From Plasmodium coatneyi (lineage: Eukaryota > Apicomplexa > Aconoidasida > Haemosporida > Plasmodiidae), in contig NC_033559.1 in the NCBI RefSeq assembly GCF_001680005.1, forward strand, positions 1,116,001 to 1,180,000: a DNA stretch of 64,000 nucleotides, in the 5' to 3' direction. The notes beneath the pieces are model-generated. The model was not told the DNA's origin, searched no databases, and saw nothing but the letters and a program-made list of their open reading frames with translations. Both the position numbers and the translations under genes were made by a program. Below are positions 56,813-64,000 of the stretch, in pieces. Position 1 is the first letter of the stretch. Each line of letters opens with the position of its first letter.

Positions 56813-59800
56813 TTTTTTCCTTTTATTTATTATTTTTTTTTAATCGTTAAAACACCATCAATGTGGTGATGGCAACGGTCTACGCTCCCTTGAGCACTAT
56901 TTCTTTTTAAGGTACCCTAGGGGAAGTGTGTCCACAGACACGTGTCAGCATGGGTACATCTCATACATGCATACACATATGCAAAGTCGCATCATACGTG
57001 TGGGGAGCTACTCCTTCCCCTCGTCACCGCGTGGGGAAACGGTATAACTCAAAAATGGAGCGTCAAATGGGAACAAAAATGTGCAGGGAAAATATTATAA
57101 AGCAGCACGAACTGCCAATAAGCGGGCAATTGGAAGAAAAGAAAATTTAATTATTAAGTGAACAAATTGATAGGCACAAACTCCGCTCAGCGGAAGAAAA
57201 GGAGAGCGTCATAAAAAATGGAAGCAGACGGCAGGTTCTACGCCGTGTTGTGAGATTTTCGGTGGTTGTCCTATCCCGGAATGGTGGGTACACAAACAAA
57301 GGCACAAAATGGAAACACAAAATGGAAGCACAAGTGTATATATAAGTATGTGCGTATATATGTCTACACGTAAGACTATTTGCACGTGTGTGTGTTTATG
57401 CGCGCAGGATATCCTCCCCCTGTGCAAGAATGACTAGCTCATGAAACAAAGCAACTACTCCAATTAAACACAAAAACAAAAGTTCCAAGGTAGAGTTGTG
57501 CCCCTTGTCCCCTTCTTTTTGTCCTCTCCTGTTTGGTGCTCGCCCCTCCTCCACATTTTAGGTGAATGCGTCACGGGGTGTAAAAAAAAAAAAAAAAAAA
57601 AAAAAAGGAAGAAGAGGCGCGGAAGGAGAAGACGAATGAGAGAAAAATGGAGCGGAAGTTGTGCAAAAAGGAAACGACCTGAAATCTTTTGAAAAGAAGA
57701 AACGGCAAAATAACGGACCTACCAGGCGACAGAACCGCTCTAGTCATAGCATGAGAGCAGTGCGTTACAAGCTACACGACGTGCACACATAGAACATTGC
57801 CTCTGGGCATATGTCATATGTGACCTCGGCGCCTGCGCAGACAAAGAATACAAACCCACAGGAACAGACACGTGCGTGGGTATTTTTTTAAATTAATTCG
57901 CAACAAGAACTCGTTAGCTGCGCATATGGTACACATGCAGGGTAAACTAACGGTTAGAAACAAACAAAGGGAAGAAAAAAAAAAAAAATAAATAAAACGC
58001 CCATGGAGGGGAAGCGAAATGGGTTGAAAGGGGTGATAGTGGTGCACAAAATGGGGGTAGGGTAGAACTCCTTGTGGTGGAATTCCCCTGACGTGATGGT
58101 TTGGGAGAGGAGGGACGCCAAGCGGATCATCTCCTTTTTTTTTTTTTTTTTTTTTTTTTTTTCTCTCATCAAAATGCAGAGCAGAGTGATTGGCTCCCTG
58201 GACAGAACAGAAGGCATATATGCGCAATGTATACGGATGAAAATGTACATGTGGATGCATCCACGTAAGCACGGTTTATCCTACACTAACGGCAGGGTAT
58301 GTGCCCAGCGAACTCGTTGTAGGCGCACGCACATATACAAATGGGCAAATACAAAAAGATGTCCTTATTATATACTTATGCCCTCAACACCTCAAAAGCG
58401 GGTGCGCATCCCTGCAAAGGTGCATACGGGGCACACTCGCCGCCACGTTACGCCGTGGAAGCCTGTTGTGCAGAACGCAATTGAGGGGGTAGGTAGGTAT
58501 ACCTCGCCTATACGTCCATTTAACCATATGCATGTTCTACGCATATATAAATATATGCATAGACGGTGGCCGCTACGACTGTGCTCAAGTGCCTACGGCC
58601 ACGTGAAGCGCATAAAAAAAAAAAAAAAAAAAAAATACAAACAAACAAACAAACAACGCGTACAAATGTACATATATATGTATGAGGTATGTATAAAAGC
58701 GTGTCCACATACCTACGAAAGGGTTTGTAGGCGCAGTTTGATACATAGCGCTATACATATAGTACGTGCTTCTCTCTGTATAGGGGCACCCCTTTTTTTT
58801 TAATGGCCTTTTTTTTTTTTTTTTTAAAAAAGATAGTCATGCGTTTTTTCGCATTTTTTCCGCTTTTACAAATATTTTTCAAATTTTCAAAATTATAAAA
58901 AAATGTAAATGTAAAAGGGCAGTGAATCCCGAAGTCAAATGAGTCATGAGAAAGCGCGGTACGCAAGGCTATATATCATGCTACGCGTAACTGAGCATAA
59001 TACGTTTGCGGAATTTTTTTTTTCTCCCTTTGCCCTCGCGCATATGTTTTTTTCTTGCGGGGGAGCGATACCTATTTCTTGCGCGTTATAATAATACCAG
59101 TGCCGGCATAATGATACGTACGAATAATATATGTATGCATGTATTATTACGTGCTTATGTTACGTTGTACATATGCACATGATATTATATTATACATGCT
59201 ATACATTGCTTGGGCAAATCACCAGAAAAAAGAATGCCTCATCCACTGGCCCCTTTTCTTAACAGCCATGGGACATATGCATATGTAATTAAATTAAGGC
59301 ACGATTACGCGGGTTTGTTAATACTCTGCGCGCTTATGGTCAGGTTAACTAAGTCACTCCATATATTTTAAATAAAAAACCTCTACCTATTTGCAGATCA
59401 GTATATACTATACGCACGTATGCCGAGCGGGATAAATCGACTCGTTCAATTCTACGTTCGCTTTATTTTATTTTTTCCTTTATTTAGGGTATTGCTTGTC
59501 CGTTTTACCATTTTGCCATTGAACCATTCTTCCATTATTCCGTTTGTAATTTTTTTTTTTTTTTCCTTATTATTCTTTTTTTTCCTTCCTTTCGTCCTTT
59601 CATTCTTCCTTACTTTCTTTTATTTCTTTCCTTCTTTCTTTTTTTTTTTTTTTTTTTTTTTTTGATCTGCAAGCATTAGATCAATACACTTTCCTAAACA
59701 GCTAAGGAGCAGGCCATATTGTTGTTCTTATGCCCTAAAAAAGCTAAACACAAGGTCACATTCCTTTCCTTCCACCGACCAACCCTAACAACCTTCCATC

Positions 59801-59862
59801 CTACCACCCACCTAACAACCTTCCTCCTTAGAGGCCTTCTTCCTTTCCTTCTTTCCTTTTAG
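56813..59862. other. Gene-poor transition from conserved core to kir island
   Basis: About 3 kb without a supportable gene. It starts with the promoter of the 1060-residue gene and becomes more AT-rich and repetitive to the right. It has an A tract near 57582-57606, T26 near 58136-58162, an A tract near 58614-58635 followed by a CAAA repeat, an all-pyrimidine block near 59565-59663 ending in a T23 run, and CCTAACAACC-like motifs near 59780-59830. The last of these resemble the intron repeats of the kir gene to the right. No upstream kir exons were found for the orphan exon at 59863. Confidence 0.55.
59560..59663. repeat. Polypyrimidine block ending in poly(dT)
   Basis: About 100 bases almost wholly of T and C on the plus strand (TTTCCTTCCTTTCGTCC-like), ending in a T run at about 59639-59663. 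It lies about 200 bp before the orphan kir exon. Confidence 0.85.
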
Positions 59863-60177
59863 TATTTTGCATTATCTTCATGGATAAGTAGCACTCTTGG
59901 ATTAAACAACAACCACGGTAGCAATGGAAAGAACAGAAAAAAAAGATCCACTGAACATCACCACTTTGATGAATTAAAAGAAACTTCCACAGTGAATTTC
60001 ACAACAAGTTCGGAAACAGGTTCCACGTTTGATCCCACAGTACGATCTGTGGCGCACACAAGATCGTCTACCCAAGGACAGCCAACCAGAAAAAGGGAAA
60101 GAAGAGTAAATAATAACGCGGGGGCACGGGATGGTAGGTTATCAAAACATGTAACACCGTCGTTGTGTAACACTTAG
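59863..60177 (+). pseudogene. Orphan last exon of a kir (pir-family) gene
   Basis: After a good acceptor (CTTTCCTTTTAG), 105 codons including a stop read in phase 0 as YFALSSWISSTLGLNNN, then a basic RKKRSTEHHHFDELK segment and a Ser/Thr-rich tail ending in a stop. This is the layout of the cytoplasmic C-terminal exon of Plasmodium pir/KIR proteins and matches the last exon of the intact kir gene at 60794-61021 (both begin with Tyr in phase 0 and have RRSTxxxFD). No extracellular exon, transmembrane segment or start exon is found on the plus strand to the left. The upstream sequence looks like kir intron 2 (CCTAACAACC motifs). It is best read as a remnant left by recombination or truncation. 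It could instead be a shared or alternative exon, but nothing suggests that. Confidence 0.75.
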
Positions 60178-60793
60178 AAGGGGAAAGGAAGGAAGGGCAA
60201 TGTTCTTCCCTCCCACCCGGAGGAAGGAAAAATAAATGACCGCGCACATTTTATATATACAGTGTATGGAAAGAGCAAAGAGACACTTTCTTTTTTCCTC
60301 CATTCCTTTTCTTCATATTTCTTTCTTTTTTTCCCTTCCTTCCATTTGTATGTTTAAATAACAACTTGAGATAAGGTACTTCCAAAAAAGGCGCGGAACA
60401 TAAAAAAAAAAAAAAAAAAAAGGAAGGTACTGACCCTTACAGGAAAGTATTTATATATTTTAAAAAAAAGGATGGGAAAAAAAGAATTATGAAGGTAAAG
60501 AAAACCTATAACCAAAAAAAAAAAAATTTTACTGAACATATATTTTGGATCTTCTTAGATAAAGAAAATTTTACCAAACAAATCAAAATAAAGTGGGGAA
60601 AAAAATCCTTTCTTCCACTTATATTGATTACACATGAAGGTAAACACTTCCATACAAAACAAAAAAGAGAGAAAATAAAAAAGAAGGAAAGAAACATATA
60701 TCAATCTGCTTTGGGATTGCATGAACTCCGCGTTAATTTATACTTCTTCCAGGAAGGAAACATTACATTCAATGTTACCATCCAGGTGTTACA
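60178..60793. other. Convergent spacer between two kir 3' ends
   Basis: About 615 bp between the orphan kir exon (plus) and the last exon of the complete kir gene (minus). A 105-residue Lys-rich plus-strand frame at 60489-60806 overlaps the kir 3' end, has no family features and is not called. The region has GGAAGG purine runs near 60181-60235 and an A tract near 60401-60421. Confidence 0.55.
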
Positions 60794-62676
60794 TTACATA
60801 CGTTGATAAGGAATATTCCTGTTTCCTTCTCTTCTATTGTTCCTTCCTCTGGATGTTTGCCCACCATATACGGTAGATTCATCCGTAGAACCTATTGTTG
60901 AAACTACTGTAGAAAGTTCTGTTAACGCGTCTTCTGTGAGTGTGTCGAAGGTGCTCCTGGTAGATCTTCTTTTTCTATTACTTCCAGAGTGGTTATGTTT
61001 ATTCTGGAAGAATGGTTTATACTAAAAAAAAAAAAGAAAGGGGTGGTTGGTGGTAGATGGGTTGTAAGGGTGGCTGGTGGTAGGTGGTAGATGGGTTGTT
61101 AGGGTGGCTGGTGGTAGGTGGTAGATGGGTTGTTAGGGTGGCTGGTGGTAGGTGGTAGATGGGTTGTTAGGGTGGCTGGTGGTAGGTGGTAGATGGGTTG
61201 TTAGGGTGGCTGGTGGTAGGTGGTAGATGGGTTGTTAGGGTGGCTGGTGGTAGGTGGTAGATGGGTTGTTAGGGTGGCTGGTGGTAGGTGGTAGATGGGT
61301 TGTTAGGGTGGCTGGTGCTAGGTGGGTTGTTAGGGTGGCTGGTGCTAGGTGGGTTGTTAGGGTGGCTGGTGCTAGGTGGGTTGTTAGGGTGGCTGGTGCT
61401 AGGTGGGTTGTTAGGTGGTAGGGTGGAAGGAAGGAATGATTGTTAGGTGGATGGTTGGTGAAAGAATGGTTGTTAGGGGTGGTAGGTTGGAAAAATGGAA
61501 GGTTGTGTTAGGGGTGGAAGGGAAGGTTGTTAGGGATGGTGGTAGGTGGAAGGAAGGTTGATAGGGGTGGTCAGATGGTGGTAATACTGCGGTGTTGGTG
61601 CTTACCTTGTAAAAAAGGAATGCAGCAATTGCTGGTAGTCCAATTGCGGCAAGGCCACCGGAGACCGCAGCAGGTGCGATGCTGCTAGCAAAACTACCAC
61701 TACCAGCATCACTAAAAGAACCACTACTACCGGCTTGATTTGGATTGGGGTTTGGTTTGGGTTTTGGTGCGAAACAGGAAAGGAGATCCTGATCCGTTTC
61801 TCCCCCTTCTTCTGATGGAGGGTCCCCTTCAGGAACTGCTCCATCTTTAAATTTTGATGGTTGCGGGATATTTTTCCCACCAGTACGTTTGAAGTTCTTC
61901 TTCCAGAAATCTGTACAGAACTTATCATTACCCCCATTATCGGGACAGCTTGCTTGCATTTGTTTATAAGCGTCTTCAGCACCACCATCTAAACTATTTT
62001 CCTTATCACCAGTTAGGTATTGTTCATATTTATCTGCACAGGAGGGGCCTCCATTTTGTTTTAGTTGTTTCCATATAGTTCGGTAATCATAATAATAGTC
62101 AAAGACCTTTTTTCTCCTCTTGAAGAAGTTTCTGTCATTAGTATTGTCAATAGTTCCATAACTACATGGACCGTTGTTGGACACACCGTTCAATTTACTA
62201 TAGATTTGCTGCATAGTATCCTTAAATGAAGAACTTGATCCCCATTTATTACATAATATGTCCCCAAGCCAAAAATAGAAGAAGTCACATATTGTTGAAC
62301 AGGGTGGCTTCCCCTCCTTCGTATTCACTTTAGATATGGAACACCATCCATTGGCAATTTTAGTGGCACATGTTGTCTTATTATTACATTGTCCACCAGG
62401 CTCAAATTCCCTTAATTTACCACTTAAAATATCCTCTATTCCTGATATCCATGTGCTGCTCTCCTTACATGTTTGTTCGCCATTATTGAACTTATTATAC
62501 ATTTGTTTGGAAGGTAATGTATTCACATTGCAGTCCTATGTATGAAATGTAATTGGCAATATGTATGTACATTCCTATATTCCTATTATATTATGTGCAC
62601 ATAAAATATTAAATACATAATATATAACTACTCATGTTGTAAAGAAAAGAGAACGGACCCCTACCTCTTTCGACAT
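60794..62676 (-). CDS. kir: KIR protein (pir variant-antigen family), 3 exons
   Basis: The exons are 62676-62665 (MSKE), 62535-61606 and 61021-60794, totalling 1170 bp and 389 residues, all joined in phase 0. The pir families are multigene proteins of infected red cells thought to be surface or host-interaction proteins; KIR is the P. knowlesi branch. The three-exon plan is typical: a tiny first exon, a large Cys-rich extracellular exon (DCNVNTLPSKQMYNKFN, TCKESSTWISG, NGWCSISKVN, FFYFWLGDILCNKW, CPDNGGNDKFC), a Pro/Asn/Gly/Ser hinge, a C-terminal transmembrane segment (AVSGGLAAIGLPAIAAFLFYK), and a basic plus Ser/Thr-rich cytoplasmic exon (SNRKRRSTRSTFDTLTE). No frameshift or stop is seen, so it could be functional. 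It has no signal peptide, as usual for pir proteins. Intron 2 (584 bp) holds a minisatellite. I first considered SICAvar, but the single Cys-rich domain and the short tail fit KIR. Confidence 0.9.
61060..61412. repeat. G-rich minisatellite in kir intron 2 (about 34-bp then 27-bp units)
   Basis: About seven copies of a ~34-bp unit (agggtggctggtggtaggtg followed by gtagatgggttgtt) are followed by about four copies of a shorter 27-bp unit (agggtggctggtgctaggtg then ggttgtt). The 27-bp unit looks like the longer unit with 7 bp deleted and a G-to-C change. The plus strand is G-rich with repeated GGG and GG runs; the kir transcript would carry the C-rich complement. Confidence 0.92.
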
Positions 62677-63654
62677 TTTCCCTGCAGCATATGTACATTT
62701 TTTTGGTATATAATGAATTCATGTTAAAATGCGTTCTTCGCTTATAAGGTAATAAACATATATGTGTGGGAACATTTTTGATTTGTTCCTTATAATGATT
62801 ATAGAAAAAACAAGCACATATTAAGCTTTTACTTTCTTATTCCTTCCATTTCATATTGTGCTTTCCTTTCAATTTTTTTCAAACAGTGACAGAACACATA
62901 TACGTATATGTATCAAAGTCATTACATAAGTTCAAATATAATTAAAGATGAACATGTAAAAGAATGTGCTGTAATAATATAATGACGGGGAGGAATCAGG
63001 TTACGCATATATCCCCTATTTGTTCATTATATCAATGTATAATGTAAGTCCATACCCGAAAGGTTATATTATTACTCAACCTTCTTCATTTTGAGTATAC
63101 ATAATAATGGCACTTACTTCTTTAGGCAAAAAATTTCTATATTTATTATTGATGCATTCTCTCCTCTTCATTTAACAAAATTTTATAAATTGCTAACATA
63201 TATGTAGTATAGATCATATATGCATAGAGAACCTCTTCTTCCATTCCGTAATTTGCACATTTACGAATATGTAGTGGAATAGGAGCACACATATATTTAT
63301 AAAATGTGCACAGCAAGCATGATAGAAAAGAACAGGAATAATATGAGTATTATATATTATAGAGAAGAAAAATTGTATATATCCTTCATAATTAAGTTGC
63401 TTGCATTATACACCTTTCCATTCTTCTTTCATTTAAGACCCTTTAGTAATAGTAATTTTCCTTCTTACATCTTTTTACCCCTTTCTAAGTTATATTTTAA
63501 CCCACCTATACACAAAATATGTATATTCCTCCATCTGAGCTTGCCTTTTTTTTTTTTTTATAAATTCCATGCTGTATTCTACACATTATTTTATATCTAC
63601 ACCCTTTTCTTCCCTTCTTTCATAACTGCACTCATGATTCAAGATCCAGAATTT
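62677..63654. other. AT-rich region upstream of the kir gene
   Basis: About 1 kb that is clearly more AT-rich than the conserved core, with many ATATAT and TACATA runs. It should hold the kir promoter. A plus-strand frame of 119 residues at 63304-63663 is Phe/Leu/Tyr-rich and shows no family features, so it is not called. Confidence 0.55.
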
Positions 63655-64000
63655 GGGGTTTAGGGTTTAGCGTTTCAGGGTTTAGGATTTCAGGGTTTAG
63701 GGTTCAAGCGATCAGGGCTTAGGGTTATAGGGCTTAGGGTTATAGGGCTTATGGTTTAGGGCTCAGGATGTGAGAGTATGATTAAGGGTTTAGGGATCAG
63801 TGTTCATTGTCTGAAAGTGCGATTAAGTGTTTAGTTTTTACGGTTTACGCTGTAGAATTTAGAGTTCAGTATTTAGGGGTTCAGGTTAAGGATTTAGGGC
63901 TGAAGATTCAGTGTTTAGGGTTCAGGGTTTAGGGTTCAGGGTTCAAGGTTTAGGTTTTAGGGTTCAGGGTTCAAGATTTAGACTTTAGGTTTTATGTTTC
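63655..64000. repeat. Degenerate telomere-like repeats (GGGTTTA/GGGTTCA)
   Basis: From about 63655 to the window end the sequence is made of heptads of GGGTTTA and GGGTTCA with many variants (gggcttа-like, gggttat, aggattt) and irregular spacing. These are the Plasmodium telomere repeat, G-rich strand on the plus strand, as expected if the chromosome end lay to the right. Copies are much more degenerate than a functioning telomere. In P. knowlesi such telomere-like sequences are known to occur inside chromosomes next to kir and SICAvar genes, which fits this site well. The window stops inside the block, so its full length is unknown. Confidence 0.88.

Noticed and set aside
59420..59665. Phe-rich 81-codon frame that might be a membrane protein
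   Set aside because: It is a translation of the polypyrimidine block and poly(T) run; no other support.
60794..62676. SICAvar gene
   Set aside because: SICAvar genes have many Cys-rich exons and a different final exon. This gene has the MSKE-type mini exon, a single Cys-rich exon with one TM and the short RRST tail of pir/KIR.
63655..64000. True chromosome end
   Set aside because: The heptads are too irregular, and P. knowlesi-type genomes have internal telomere-like blocks beside kir genes. It remains possible that the real end lies to the right.

Overview
This window is nuclear DNA of a malaria parasite, most likely Plasmodium knowlesi or a very close simian relative such as P. coatneyi. 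The evidence is a moderately AT-rich core with many 15-40 bp poly(dA)/poly(dT) tracts between genes, short GT-AG introns, apicomplexan-type proteins with low-complexity insertions, and, at the right end, a KIR-type pir gene beside degenerate telomere-like heptads (GGGTTTA/GGGTTCA). The gene order from 1 to about 56.8 kb matches, from memory, the P. falciparum chromosome 2 segment running from the hexose transporter to just past the AROM polypeptide.

Core region, left to right: hexose transporter (minus); DEDDy 3'-5' exonuclease with an S1-like tail (minus); COQ5/UbiE methyltransferase (plus); two Glu/Lys-rich proteins of unknown function (both minus; the second is resolved here as four exons); a MORN-repeat protein (minus, 3 exons); a seven-exon unknown protein with a 12-bp repeat (plus); a PCID2/Thp1-like TREX-2 subunit (plus); RNA polymerase II subunit RPB4 (minus, 3 exons); CDC45 (plus); an unknown small gene with an apparent frameshift (plus); a stand-alone PH-domain protein (minus, 3 exons); proteasome subunit RPN1 (plus, 4 exons); an XPG/Rad2-type endonuclease with an apparent frameshift (minus); SufE (plus, 4 exons); the PAT transporter (plus); an AROM-like fused shikimate-pathway protein (plus, 3 exons); and a 1060-residue unknown protein (minus). 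These are mostly unrelated single-copy housekeeping genes, each with its own promoter, and not an operon. They cover sugar import, ubiquinone synthesis, mRNA export, transcription, replication, repair, protein turnover and apicoplast Fe-S assembly.

Right end, about 57-64 kb: gene-poor DNA leads into a small variant-antigen island. It holds an orphan last exon of one pir/kir gene (plus), an apparently complete three-exon kir gene (minus, tail-to-tail with the orphan) whose second intron carries a G-rich minisatellite, AT-rich upstream DNA, and finally degenerate telomere-like repeats. Their irregularity suggests an intrachromosomal telomere-like sequence of the kind reported for P. knowlesi more than a functioning chromosome end.

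Exon structures were worked out by hand from splice signals and reading phase; in all multi-exon models except the frameshifted gene at 27.6-28.4 kb the summed coding length is a multiple of three. No database search was run. Product names rest on recognised motifs and remembered family features. The most interesting observations are the AROM protein, in which only the shikimate kinase motifs look intact, the kir island that ends the conserved gene order, and two probable frameshifts at homopolymers.
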